Source: CALZKI01 sp045124055 (GTDB lineage: Bacteria > Bacillota > Clostridia > Lachnospirales > Lachnospiraceae). From it: 63,592 bases of DNA. Position numbers and translations under genes: made by a program. Location of the stretch: positions 1-63,592 of the forward strand of contig JBGVKZ010000012.1 in assembly GCA_045124055.1 (NCBI GenBank), given 5' to 3'. Positions within the stretch are counted from its first letter, which is position 1. Each line of letters starts with the position of its first letter. The notes below the pieces were generated by a model. It ran no database searches. It was not told the origin of the DNA and was given only the letters and a program-made list of their open reading frames with translations. This document shows, piece after piece, positions 19,001-27,988 of the stretch.

Positions 19001-19696
19001 GTGACAAAACTATACCTATGTGATATTTCTAATTTCATCAAAGAAGCAAAGGAAAATGAAAAGTTCTTGGAAGGCTTTTTTGATAAGATAGGTGTAGAAC
19101 GTATGCAGTATATTTTAAACAAAAAGAAAGCAGAGGATAGAGCACGCAGTTTAGGGGCGGCTCTACTTCTGCTTTTTGCATTGCAAAAAGAAATACCGGA
19201 AATAAAAACTTTGCCGGATTTTTCCTATAAAGAAAATGACAAGCCATATATCCAGGGATTATCGAATATTTTCTTTAATCTATCCCATACAAAAAATATA
19301 GTAACGTGTGTTATTTCTGATAAGGAAGTGGGAGTGGATATTGAACATATCAGGGATTTAAAAGAAACGACCATTCGCAAGGTATTTACAGATAAAGAAA
19401 AAAAACGAGTGCAAGGCGAACGAAAAGGTTATATAAGACTTTGGACGATGAAAGAAGCCTATGCCAAATTAACAGGCAAAGGACTGAAAGAAATTTTAGA
19501 TGGCCTGGAAATTATTGAAACAGAGGAAAATATAAAAATACAAAAATTAAATCAAGATATAAGAAAAACCTCCTGCTCCTATGTGGTAGCAGAAGGTGAA
19601 ATCTTTGATGCTTATGAATGCTCTTATCTGTATAGTGTCTGTACGAAAGTACCTTGTGTGGTACAACAGATTTATACAAAGTGGGAAGAATTATAG
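19001..19696 (+). CDS. 4'-phosphopantetheinyl transferase (Sfp/AcpT type)
   Basis: The 231-residue enzyme transfers phosphopantetheine from CoA to a serine of carrier proteins. The signature residues are visible as NLSHTKN, GVDIEHIR and WTMKEAYAKLTGKGL. It starts with GTG at 19001, two bases after the aspS stop, with GAGG just upstream, so it is the last gene of the apt operon. Its 3' end overlaps the convergent gene below by 6 bases. It could serve fatty-acid ACP or a secondary-metabolite carrier; no carrier gene is in the window. Confidence 0.9.
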   Translation: MTKLYLCDISNFIKEAKENEKFLEGFFDKIGVERMQYILNKKKAEDRARSLGAALLLLFALQKEIPEIKTLPDFSYKENDKPYIQGLSNIFFNLSHTKNIVTCVISDKEVGVDIEHIRDLKETTIRKVFTDKEKKRVQGERKGYIRLWTMKEAYAKLTGKGLKEILDGLEIIETEENIKIQKLNQDIRKTSCSYVVAEGEIFDAYECSYLYSVCTKVPCVVQQIYTKWEEL

Positions 19697-19891
19697 ATTT
19701 TCAGAATCCTCGTCATCAACGGCAGCGGCTGAGGCTGCAGCAGAAGTAGATGCAACTGCAATTACGACAGCAATTAAAACAATTAAAAACAAACCACCAA
19801 GTATAAGCCAGAGAATCTGTGATTCACTTGCCTGTGTAGTAGTGGTGGTAGTTGTAGTAGTAGCTAAAGTTAATAAATTAAACCAATTCAT
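19691..19891 (-). CDS. Threonine-rich single-span membrane miniprotein
   Basis: A 66-residue protein on the minus strand. A short hydrophobic start (MNWFNLLTLA) is followed by nine consecutive threonines, then QASES, a strong transmembrane helix (QILWLILGGLFLIVLIAVVI), an Ala/Ser-rich segment and an acidic tail (DDEDSENL). AGGAGG lies 6 bases upstream of the ATG at 19891, which decides the start over the longer open frame to 19960. It is not a family I recognise. The Thr stretch suggests a possible O-glycosylation or extracytoplasmic linker. Its 3' end overlaps the phosphopantetheinyl transferase stop. Confidence 0.7.
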   Translation of the reverse strand: MNWFNLLTLATTTTTTTTTQASESQILWLILGGLFLIVLIAVVIAVASTSAAASAAAVDDEDSENL

Positions 19892-19980
19892 AATAAGCCT
19901 CCTTTGCTTCCTATCAAAATATTGTAACACATTGGCAAATTTTTGCATAGGGTAATTCAAAGCGAAATTTTGAGGAAATT

Positions 19981-20508
19981 ATGGCAACAGTATTTTTAGA
20001 TGCAGGACATGGTGGTGTAAATCCGGGGGCAGTATTTGAAGGAAGACGAGAATCGGACGATGCACTTGATTTAGTTTTGGCAATCGGAAACATTTTGGAA
20101 GAAAATGGAATCAATGTAGTATACAGCAGAACTACGGACATATATGAATCGCCAGCCCAAAAAGCAGCAGAGGCAAATGCCTCTGGGGCAGATTATTTTG
20201 TTTCGATTCATAGAAATTCATCGGTCTACCCGGAACAGTATAGTGGAGTAGAATCTTTGGTGTATGCAAAAGGAATGAGAAGTGAAGACTTAGCCAATAA
20301 CATTAACAGGGAATTGGAACAGGTCGGATTTATCAATTTAGGTGTCGCGGAAAGACCAAATCTTGCTGTACTGAGAAGAACGAGAATGCCGGCGGTTTTG
20401 GTGGAAGTCGGGTTTATCAATACGGCACGAGACAATGAACTATTAGATACACATTTTTATGAAGTGGCAAATGCTATTGCAGAAGGTATTATTCAGACTG
20501 TTTATTAG
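19981..20508 (+). CDS. N-acetylmuramoyl-L-alanine amidase (Amidase_3), no signal peptide
   Basis: This 175-residue protein is almost only the catalytic domain. It has the zinc motifs VFLDAGHGG and VSIHRNS, the RESDDALDLVLAIG helix carrying the conserved glutamate, and VLVEVGFINTARDNELL. Enzymes of this fold cut the bond between MurNAc and the L-Ala of the stem peptide. There is no signal peptide and no cell-wall-binding repeat, unlike typical autolysins, so release would need lysis, a holin or non-classical export. GAGG precedes the ATG. Confidence 0.88.
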   Translation: MATVFLDAGHGGVNPGAVFEGRRESDDALDLVLAIGNILEENGINVVYSRTTDIYESPAQKAAEANASGADYFVSIHRNSSVYPEQYSGVESLVYAKGMRSEDLANNINRELEQVGFINLGVAERPNLAVLRRTRMPAVLVEVGFINTARDNELLDTHFYEVANAIAEGIIQTVY

Positions 20509-20542
20509 AGAAGAAATTTCATATAAAAACACCTGTAATTTA

Positions 20543-20575
20543 AAAGTTCCCATTTGATAATCAAATGGGAACTTT
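20543..20575. terminator. Bidirectional intrinsic terminator
   Basis: A perfect 15-bp stem AAAGTTCCCATTTGA / TCAAATGGGAACTTT with a TAA loop separates the convergent amidase and CorC-like genes. A-rich and T-rich flanks allow termination from both sides. Confidence 0.85.
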
Positions 20576-20590
20576 GTTATAAACATATTT

Positions 20591-21925
20591 TTAAGAATTT
20601 TCTGGAACGGAAATATCAGAAGTAGAAGTTTTTAATTCCGTTGTTTCAGAAATCAAAGTCGGTAGAGTGATTTTTACTTTGGTAATTCGATTTTGAGAAA
20701 TACCATCTACCTGTAAAATAGTACCGTCTTCCAAAGTAACAGATTCTTTATCTTCTGGTAATCGGTCAAGACTTTCAATAATCAGACCACCGATAGAATC
20801 ATAGTCTTCGGAATCAAATTTTGTGTCAATGGCATCATTAATGTCATCTAATTTCATACTACCTTCTACCAGGTAAATGTTATCGTCAATTTCCTGAATC
20901 AGCTCGGCTTCATCTTCATCATATTCATCTCGGATTTCACCAACGATTTCTTCCAATAAATCTTCCATTGTAATCATACCGACCGTAGCACCGTATTCAT
21001 TTAATACGAAAGCTACGTTCATAGTAGAATCACGCATTTCCATCAATAAGTCGGCAGTTTTCTTGTATTCATATGTATAATATGCTTCACGCAAGACATC
21101 CTTGATTTTAAAATCACGCGTGTTATTTAAACCGATTAAATCTTTTATATTTACTAAACCAATAATATTATCATTATCATTTTCATAAACCGGAATTCGG
21201 GTATACATACTATCTTTAAAAATACCAATCAGGTCTTTATAAGTACAATCAATCGGAGCAGTTACCATATCGATTCGTGGAATCATAATATCTTTTGCGA
21301 CTGCATCGCTGAACTCAAACACGTTGTAAATCATTTCACGTTCTTCCGATTCAATAACCCCTTCTTCGTGGCTTACATCCACATAGGTTTTTAATTCATT
21401 TTCTGTAATGGCACAGGCTTTTTTTGTAGGGTCGATTCTTAATAACCACATAATGCCAATCGAAATCTTATCAATTAAAAAAATAACGGGTGTAAGGATT
21501 ATCATTAAAAATTGAATGATACCGCTATATGTAAGAGCAATTTTTTCTGCATTAATCATTGCCCAGGTCTTTGGAGTGATTTCACCAAAGAGTAATATGA
21601 TGATAGTTAATATACCGGTTGCGATACCAACTGCAAAGTCGCCAAAAAGGTCAATAGATAAAGTAGTCATCAATGAGGAAGCAGCAATATTTACAATGTT
21701 ATTACCAATTAAAATAGTGCTTAACATTTTTCCGTGGTTTTCCAAAATATGAAGAACACGTTTGGCACGTTTATTTCCTTCGTCCTCCAGACTTTTTAGT
21801 CTGACTTTGTTTACTGTTGTTAATGAGGTTTCAGCAGATGAGAAAAATGCTGAAAGAATAATTAAAACAACAATCGTAATGATTTGAATAATATTTTCGG
21901 GCTGTATGTCCAAAATTGAGTTCAC
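20591..21925 (-). CDS. CNNM/CorC-HlyC family membrane protein with CBS domains
   Basis: This 444-residue protein has four hydrophobic segments forming a DUF21/CNNM domain (FFSSAETSLTTVNKVRLKSLEDEG), a CBS pair (VAKDIMIPRIDMVTAP, IIGLVNIKDLIG, EYGATVGMITMEDLLEEIVGEIRDEYD) and a CorC_HlyC transporter-associated domain. Proteins of this plan are linked to Mg2+ or Co2+ transport; the old name haemolysin is misleading. It is alone on the minus strand with a near-consensus promoter. Confidence 0.92.
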   Translation of the reverse strand: MNSILDIQPENIIQIITIVVLIILSAFFSSAETSLTTVNKVRLKSLEDEGNKRAKRVLHILENHGKMLSTILIGNNIVNIAASSLMTTLSIDLFGDFAVGIATGILTIIILLFGEITPKTWAMINAEKIALTYSGIIQFLMIILTPVIFLIDKISIGIMWLLRIDPTKKACAITENELKTYVDVSHEEGVIESEEREMIYNVFEFSDAVAKDIMIPRIDMVTAPIDCTYKDLIGIFKDSMYTRIPVYENDNDNIIGLVNIKDLIGLNNTRDFKIKDVLREAYYTYEYKKTADLLMEMRDSTMNVAFVLNEYGATVGMITMEDLLEEIVGEIRDEYDEDEAELIQEIDDNIYLVEGSMKLDDINDAIDTKFDSEDYDSIGGLIIESLDRLPEDKESVTLEDGTILQVDGISQNRITKVKITLPTLISETTELKTSTSDISVPENS

Positions 21926-21954
21926 TCCTTTTGTAAATAATTTTTCTGGTACGA

Positions 21955-21983
21955 ATATTACAATATCTAAATTCTTGTGTCAA
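21955..21983 (-). promoter_or_regulatory. Promoter of the CNNM/CorC-like gene
   Basis: Read on the minus strand: TTGACA (21983-21978), a 17-base spacer and TAATAT (21960-21955), about 30 bases upstream of the start. AGGAG precedes the ATG. Confidence 0.85.
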
Positions 21984-22053
21984 GTTTATGCGAAATTGTT
22001 CATATATATTTCATAGATATTTTAGAATCAAAAAGGAAGGAAATCGAGCGGAT

Positions 22054-22428
22054 ATGATGCGTTTTTGGAAAAAGAATGAGAAGTTGGCAACGATATTAAA
22101 GAGTTTATTAGTTATGTATATTTTAACAGGAGTTTTATTGTTGATTTTGGCATTTTTGTTATACAAGTTTTCTTTACCACAAAAGGCTATCGGTATAGGA
22201 ATTTTAGTGATATACATAGGGTGTACATTCCTTGGTGGAATGATACTGGGAAAAGTGATGAAAGTAAAAAAATATTTATGGGGGCTTTTGGGGGGAGGTA
22301 TGTATTTTTTTATTCTGGTTATCCTGTCCCTTATTTTTAATGGAGGAATTGCAAACCTTTCGGGAAATTTCCTTTTAACGTTAATTCTTTGTGGAGGCAG
22401 TGGTATGCTTGGCGGTATGCTCAGTTAG
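22054..22428 (+). CDS. TIGR04086-type four-helix membrane protein
   Basis: About 124 residues with four predicted transmembrane helices (SLLVMYILTGVLLLILAFLL, AIGIGILVIYIGCTFLGGMILG, YLWGLLGGGMYFFILVILSLIF, FLLTLILCGGSGMLGGMLS). Size, glycine pattern and position just before secDF match the TIGR04086 family of Clostridia, whose function is unknown. The ATG at 22054 is chosen over 21988 because the purine-rich GGAAGGAAATCGAGCGG lies just upstream and homologues start near MRFWKK. Confidence 0.7.
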   Translation: MMRFWKKNEKLATILKSLLVMYILTGVLLLILAFLLYKFSLPQKAIGIGILVIYIGCTFLGGMILGKVMKVKKYLWGLLGGGMYFFILVILSLIFNGGIANLSGNFLLTLILCGGSGMLGGMLS

Positions 22429-22437
22429 AAAAAGGTC

Positions 22438-22466
22438 TTTAAATTGAGGGGCATTTATGGTATAAT
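22438..22466 (+). promoter_or_regulatory. Extended -10 promoter before secDF
   Basis: TTTAAA, a 17-base spacer and TATAAT (22461-22466), preceded by TG-N (22458-22460), form an extended -10 promoter about 50 bases before the secDF start. Confidence 0.75.
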
Positions 22467-22519
22467 ACACTGATTGTATTGTGCCGTTTTACACAGGCAT
22501 AGAAAGAAGGAGATACACA

Positions 22520-24781
22520 ATGAAAAAAAGTACAGGAGTGATTTCGTTTATTGCCATTTTGGCATTGACAGCAGGATTGATTTATACTGCAATTTTTGGT
22601 CTTGGAGCGAACAAGTCAGGTTCGGCCTCTAGTATTAATTTAGGGCTTGATTTGGCAGGCGGCGTCAGCATTACTTATGAAGTAGTGGGAGAAGATAATC
22701 CAGACCAGACAGATATGGACGACACCATTTATAAATTGAAAAAACGTGTGGAGTCATACAGCACAGAAGCACAGGTTTATCAGGAGGGTGAAAACCGTAT
22801 TACTATTGAGATACCTGGCGTAGATGATGCAAATCAGGTATTAAAGGAAATTGGTACACCTGGAAAATTGTATTTTATAGAAGAAACAAATAGTGCCGAA
22901 GAAATCAATTATTACTTAGGCTTTGATGTGGATGAAGAAGGTAATATGACCGATTCTAGTTACCGTTTAGATAAAACCATCGAAGAAATCGAAGCAAACG
23001 GCTCTATTTTATTAACTGGTACAGATGTGGAAGATGCAAAGGCAGGCACTACCACAGATGAATATGGCAATTCTCAGTTTGTAGTCGAGCTGACTATGAC
23101 AAGTGATGGAGCAAAGAAATTTTCTGATGCTACCACAAAGGCTTATGAAAAAGGGGAAACATTGGCAATTTATTATGATGGTGAATTAATCAGTGTTCCT
23201 TATGTAAATTCTCCAATTACAGATGGAAAAGCTTGGATTTCCGGTATGGATTCCTATGAAGAAGCCAATAACTTAGCTACTTCAATTCGTATTGGTGGTT
23301 TGAGCCTTGAATTGACAGAAGTTCGTTCGCAGGTAGTAGGTGCACAGCTTGGTGCAGAAGCCATTGAAAGCAGCTTAAAAGCAGGAGCAATCGGATTGGC
23401 TATGGTAATTATCTTTATGGTAGCCATTTATTTTATTCCGGGCGTGGCAGCTTCCATTGCGTTATTTATTTACATTGCCCTTATGGTTATTATGTTAGAT
23501 AGTTTCAGCCTGACACTGACGTTATCTGGTATTGCCGGTATCATTTTATCTATTGGTATGGCGGTAGATGCCAATGTAATTATTTTTGCACGTATTCGTG
23601 AGGAACTTGCCACTGGCAAAACGGTTCAGTCGGCAATTAAGCAAGGTTTTAGTAAAGCGTTATCAGCAATTTTAGATGGAAATATTACAACTTTAATTGC
23701 TGCAGCAGTACTTGGATTTGTAGGGACTGGTTCAGTAAAAGGTTTTGCACAGACACTGGCTCTTGGTATTATACTTTCTATGTTTACATCGTTAATTATT
23801 ACAAGAGGTATTTTAAGTGTTATGTATGCTATCGGATTCCAGAGTGAAAAATTCTATGGAGTGGCAAAAGAGCATAAGACCATTCGTTTTTTACAGAAAA
23901 AGAAACTTTGGTTTGCTATTTCCGGCGTATTGATTTTATCTGGTATTGTAGCAATGATTGTATTTCAGAGTAGTGGCAAGGGTGCTTTAAATTACAGTAT
24001 GGAATTTATGGGTGGAACTTCTACAACTGTGGAATTTAGTGAAGAATATGATATTGAGTATATTGAAGATAATGTGATTCCGAAAATTACAGAAGTCATT
24101 GGAGACAATGAAGTACAGACGACTATGGTAAAAGATAGTAGTGAAGTGGTTTTCAAAACAAAAACTTTAGATGAAAGTTCAAGACTTGCGTTAGATGAGA
24201 TGTTTGAAACGGAATTTGGAGTGACGCCAAAAGAATCGGAAAGTATCAGTGGTACAGTTAGTGGTGAAATGCGAAATGATGCGATTATCGCAATCGTCGT
24301 GGCTACCCTTTTGATGCTGGTATACATCGCCTTCCGTTTTAAAGACATTCGTTTTGGGGCAAGTAGCATTATTGCGTTAAGTCACGATGTTTTGGTAGTT
24401 CTTGCATTCTATGCCATTGCACGTATTTCCGTGGGTAATAACTTTATTGCTTGTATGCTTACGATTGTAGGATACTCTATTAACGCAACGATTGTTATTT
24501 TTGACCGTATCCGTGAAAACTTAAAAGAAATGAAAAATGTCAGCACAGAAGAAATTGTGAATAAAAGCATTACTCAGTCTTTAAGCAGAAGTATCTTTAC
24601 TTCTTTAACAACCTTCTTTATGGTTGCAGCACTTTGCATTTTTGGTGCGTCTTCCTTGGTAGAGTTTGCTTTGCCACTGATGGTAGGTATTGTTTGCGGT
24701 ACATTCTCATCAATCTGCCTGACAGGACCAATTTGGTATCTTCTTAGAAAACATTTTGTGAAAGCAGAAAGTGAAGACTAA
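22520..24781 (+). CDS. secDF: Fused protein translocase subunit SecDF
   Basis: About 753 residues. The SecD half has an N-terminal helix, the motif NLGLDLAGGVSITYEV, a large periplasmic-type P1 domain and six helices (GMAVDANVIIFARIREEL). The SecF half starts near residue 460 (KLWFAISGVLILSG, NYSMEFMGGTSTTVEF) and ends with VGYSINATIVIFDRIREN. SecDF uses proton-motive force to pull secreted proteins out of SecYEG. The single-chain form is typical of Firmicutes. AAGGAGA before 22520 decides the start; the frame upstream to 22481 lacks an RBS and homology. Confidence 0.96.
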   Translation: MKKSTGVISFIAILALTAGLIYTAIFGLGANKSGSASSINLGLDLAGGVSITYEVVGEDNPDQTDMDDTIYKLKKRVESYSTEAQVYQEGENRITIEIPGVDDANQVLKEIGTPGKLYFIEETNSAEEINYYLGFDVDEEGNMTDSSYRLDKTIEEIEANGSILLTGTDVEDAKAGTTTDEYGNSQFVVELTMTSDGAKKFSDATTKAYEKGETLAIYYDGELISVPYVNSPITDGKAWISGMDSYEEANNLATSIRIGGLSLELTEVRSQVVGAQLGAEAIESSLKAGAIGLAMVIIFMVAIYFIPGVAASIALFIYIALMVIMLDSFSLTLTLSGIAGIILSIGMAVDANVIIFARIREELATGKTVQSAIKQGFSKALSAILDGNITTLIAAAVLGFVGTGSVKGFAQTLALGIILSMFTSLIITRGILSVMYAIGFQSEKFYGVAKEHKTIRFLQKKKLWFAISGVLILSGIVAMIVFQSSGKGALNYSMEFMGGTSTTVEFSEEYDIEYIEDNVIPKITEVIGDNEVQTTMVKDSSEVVFKTKTLDESSRLALDEMFETEFGVTPKESESISGTVSGEMRNDAIIAIVVATLLMLVYIAFRFKDIRFGASSIIALSHDVLVVLAFYAIARISVGNNFIACMLTIVGYSINATIVIFDRIRENLKEMKNVSTEEIVNKSITQSLSRSIFTSLTTFFMVAALCIFGASSLVEFALPLMVGIVCGTFSSICLTGPIWYLLRKHFVKAESED

Positions 24782-24786
24782 AGAAA

Positions 24787-26499
24787 ATGGCAAAATGGGT
24801 AGTAACAGCCAAAAAGGCTGATTTTGAAGCGATTGGGAAAAAGTTTCATATAGACCCGGTGGTCGCAAGAATTCTTAGAAACAGGGACCTTGTGACAGAA
24901 AAGGAAATTGAGAATTTTTTGGAAGGAAATTTATCTCAAATGTATTCCCCCTATCTTTTAAAGGATATGGATAGAGCGGTGGATAGAATTTTAAAAGCAA
25001 TAGAGCAGAAAGAGAAGATTCGTGTTATTGGAGATTATGATGTAGATGGCATTTGTGCTGGATATATTTTGAAGGAAGGTTTAAGTCTTCTTACAGCCAG
25101 AGTCGATTGTAGAGTGCCAAATCGAATCAAAGATGGTTATGGATTAAATGAAAATCTGATTCAAGAAGCAAAAGAAGATGGAATTGACTTCCTTATCACC
25201 TGTGACAATGGAATTGCGGCAAAAGAGGCTATTGCCTACGCAAACGAGTTGTCTATGACGGTCATTGTAACGGACCACCATGAAGTACCTTTTATACAGA
25301 CAGAAAATGGGGAAAAGTGTTATCAGATGCCACCGGCTTATGCCGTTGTGAACCCGAAAAGAGAAGATTGTCCTTATCCTTTTTCAGCCATTTGTGGTGC
25401 TTTGGTGGCATACAAGCTGATTCAGGCTCTTTTTGAAAAAAAGGGACTAAATATGCCAACAGATTTCATTGAGGCGGCAGCTTTTGCAACCATTTGCGAC
25501 GTTATGGAGTTAAAAGACGAAAATCGTATTGTAGTAAAATATGGTTTAAAGTCAATGCAACATACGAAAAATCTGGGGTTAAAAGCGTTGTTTCAGGTAT
25601 GTGATATTAAAATGGAAAGCCTTAGCACATACCATATTGGATTTATTTGTGGACCTTGCTTTAATGCCACCGGTAGATTGGATATTGCAGATAGAGCGGT
25701 GGAACTTTTAAGTGCCAAAGACTTTGGTGATGCAGTTATTTGGGCCAGAGAATTAAAAGAATTGAATGAACAGCGAAAAAGTATGACTTTGCAAGGCGTG
25801 AAAATGGCGGAAAGTTATATTCTGGAGCAGCATTTGGAAAACGAGGATATTTTGGTCATTTATTTGCCCGAGTGTCACGAAAGTATTGCCGGAATTATTG
25901 CCGGAAGAATTAGAGAACAGTACAATAAGCCGGTTATTGTGTTAACGAAGGCAGAAGAAGGGGTGAAAGGCAGTGGTAGAAGTATTGAAGCCTACAATAT
26001 GTATGAAAGCCTTTCGGAATGCAAAGAATATTTTTTGAAATTTGGCGGACATAAGATGGCGGCAGGTCTTTCTTTAAAAGAAGAAAATATAGAACCCCTT
26101 CGCCAAAAGTTAAATAACAATAGTTCTTTAACAAAAGAAGATTTTGAAGAAAAAATCGTAATAGATGTACCTATGCCGATTAGCTATATTACAGAAAAGC
26201 TTATTGCTCAATTAGAAAAATGTGAGCCCTTTGGCGTAGGTAATGAAAAACCTGTTTTTGCACAAAAAGGTATCACTATTTTGTCAGAAAACAGATTAGG
26301 AAAAGAAAAGAATGTAGGAAAATACAGAATTACTGACGGATATTGTGAAATGGAAATGATTTATTTTGGCGACTTAGATGCCTTTTCTTCCTTCTATAAA
26401 GAAAAAGGAAAGATTTCCATTGCTTATTATCCTACGGTCAATGAATTTAGAAATCAAAGAACGATTCAAGTCGTGTTAAAAGCCTATAAAGAGGCTTAG
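24787..26499 (+). CDS. recJ: Single-stranded-DNA-specific exonuclease RecJ
   Basis: The 570-residue 5'-3' exonuclease has DHH-family motifs GDYDVDGICAGYIL, ITCDNGIAA, VTDHHEVP and VVNPKREDCPYPF, and the DHHA1 motif GSGRSIEAYNMYESL...KFGGHKMAAGLSL, plus a C-terminal OB domain. It acts in recombination and mismatch repair. It begins 5 bases after secDF. In many Clostridia recJ directly precedes apt; here apt-rsh is a separate operon 15 kb upstream, so the usual block is split. Confidence 0.96.
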   Translation: MAKWVVTAKKADFEAIGKKFHIDPVVARILRNRDLVTEKEIENFLEGNLSQMYSPYLLKDMDRAVDRILKAIEQKEKIRVIGDYDVDGICAGYILKEGLSLLTARVDCRVPNRIKDGYGLNENLIQEAKEDGIDFLITCDNGIAAKEAIAYANELSMTVIVTDHHEVPFIQTENGEKCYQMPPAYAVVNPKREDCPYPFSAICGALVAYKLIQALFEKKGLNMPTDFIEAAAFATICDVMELKDENRIVVKYGLKSMQHTKNLGLKALFQVCDIKMESLSTYHIGFICGPCFNATGRLDIADRAVELLSAKDFGDAVIWARELKELNEQRKSMTLQGVKMAESYILEQHLENEDILVIYLPECHESIAGIIAGRIREQYNKPVIVLTKAEEGVKGSGRSIEAYNMYESLSECKEYFLKFGGHKMAAGLSLKEENIEPLRQKLNNNSSLTKEDFEEKIVIDVPMPISYITEKLIAQLEKCEPFGVGNEKPVFAQKGITILSENRLGKEKNVGKYRITDGYCEMEMIYFGDLDAFSSFYKEKGKISIAYYPTVNEFRNQRTIQVVLKAYKEA

Positions 26500-26515
26500 G
26501 CGGGAGGTTTTGAAA

Positions 26516-27988
26516 ATGCAGAAAGTCAGTGTGTTGTGTCAGGATTTTACTTACGAATGTTTACAAGGAAATTTGGAGAATGAAGTGAAAGCTGTGGTGT
26601 ATGACTCCAGAAAAGTAACGCCAGGCAGTATGTTTTTTTGTATGGTTGGAGCAAAGTGGGACGGACACGATTTTTGTCAGGAAGTCGTAGAAAAAGGTGC
26701 AACAACCCTGATTGTCAGCAAACAGGTAGAAAATATTCCAGAACACGTAACAGTTATCCTAGTAGAAGATACCAGGAAAGCATTGGCTTATGTCAGTTCC
26801 GCTTGGTTTGGCTATCCATCAAAAGAGCTGACAATGATTGGAATTACCGGAACGAAAGGTAAAACCACGGTTACTTGCCTGATAAAATCGATTTTAGAGC
26901 AGGCAGGACACAAGGTTGGTTTAATAGGAACGATAGAAACCGTTATTGGAGAAAAACACATTCCGATGGCAAATACGACCCCGGAACCATATATTTTGCA
27001 TCAGTATCTGCGAGAGATGGTAGATAGTGGCTGCGATACGGCAGTTATGGAGGTTTCCTCTCAAGGACTTATGCAAGCAAGAGTGGAAGGTATCCATTTT
27101 CATATTGGTGCATTTACCAACATTGAAAAAGACCACATCAGCCCGACGGAACATAAAGATTTTGAAGAATATTTTTATTGGAAAAAACAACTTTTTTATC
27201 GATGTGACATCGGAATTTTTAACGTAGATGATGCTCACTTGGATAAATTGGATAAAGAAGTATTTAAAATTCCGGTAAAAACCTTTGGAATGAAGGAGGG
27301 CGTAGATTATAGTGCCACAGAAGTTGAGAGGGATTTTACAGACGGAAAAATGGGTATGCGTTTTGTAGTACCAACATTGTCTAAAGAAGCAGTACGTATC
27401 AACACACCGGGAAATTTCAGTGTGCATAATGCCCTTTTGGCGATGGCTGTATGTGATTGTCTTAAGGTGCCTTTTGAGGCAATGAAAGTGTCGTTAGATA
27501 AAGCTGTTGTAAAAGGGCGTATGGAGCCTGTTTTTTTAGATGGTAGATTTTCCATTTTTATAGACTATGCCCACAATGCTATGGCATTGGAAAGTTTGTT
27601 AAATACCGTGAAAGAATATAGTTCGGGTAGAGTTATCTGTATTTTTGGCTGTGGTGGAAATCGTTCCAAAGACAGAAGATTTGAAATGGGTGAAGTGAGC
27701 GGAAAACTTGCTGATTTTACCATTATTACAACAGATAATCCACGTTTTGAAGAACCAAAAGAGATTATGAAAGATATTGAAACCGGTATTTTAAAAACCG
27801 ATGGAAAGTATGTTATGGTGGAGGATAGAAAAGAGGCTGTCCGCTACGCCATTACCAACGCAAAAGAGAAAGATATGATAATTCTTGCCGGAAAAGGACA
27901 TGAAGATTATCAGGAAATTTGCGGCGTTAAGTATCCTATGAGTGAAAGAGAATTAATAGAAGGCGTATGGAAGGAAATCAATTCGTAA
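26516..27988 (+). CDS. murE: UDP-MurNAc-tripeptide synthetase MurE (meso-DAP type)
   Basis: About 490 residues. Mur ligase motifs are GITGTKGKTTVTCLIKSIL (ATP loop), NTTPEP, EVSSQGL and YAHNAMALESLL. The motif DNPRFEEP carries the DNPR tetrapeptide that recognises meso-diaminopimelate, so this enzyme should build DAP-type peptidoglycan. GGGAGG is 8 bases upstream of the ATG at 26516; a TTG two codons earlier is less likely. The 3' end overlaps priA by 22 bases. Confidence 0.95.
   Translation: MQKVSVLCQDFTYECLQGNLENEVKAVVYDSRKVTPGSMFFCMVGAKWDGHDFCQEVVEKGATTLIVSKQVENIPEHVTVILVEDTRKALAYVSSAWFGYPSKELTMIGITGTKGKTTVTCLIKSILEQAGHKVGLIGTIETVIGEKHIPMANTTPEPYILHQYLREMVDSGCDTAVMEVSSQGLMQARVEGIHFHIGAFTNIEKDHISPTEHKDFEEYFYWKKQLFYRCDIGIFNVDDAHLDKLDKEVFKIPVKTFGMKEGVDYSATEVERDFTDGKMGMRFVVPTLSKEAVRINTPGNFSVHNALLAMAVCDCLKVPFEAMKVSLDKAVVKGRMEPVFLDGRFSIFIDYAHNAMALESLLNTVKEYSSGRVICIFGCGGNRSKDRRFEMGEVSGKLADFTIITTDNPRFEEPKEIMKDIETGILKTDGKYVMVEDRKEAVRYAITNAKEKDMIILAGKGHEDYQEICGVKYPMSERELIEGVWKEINS

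Noticed and set aside
19596..19955. Plus-strand 119-codon frame over the Thr-rich gene
   Set aside because: It is the mirror of the poly-Thr codons (Val-rich run), lacks an RBS and overlaps the end of the phosphopantetheinyl transferase; the minus-strand frame has AGGAGG.
24787..26499. Expected recJ-apt adjacency
   Set aside because: apt lies 14 kb upstream with its own promoter. This is probably lineage-specific operon rearrangement and not a sign of transfer, so it was not made a finding.
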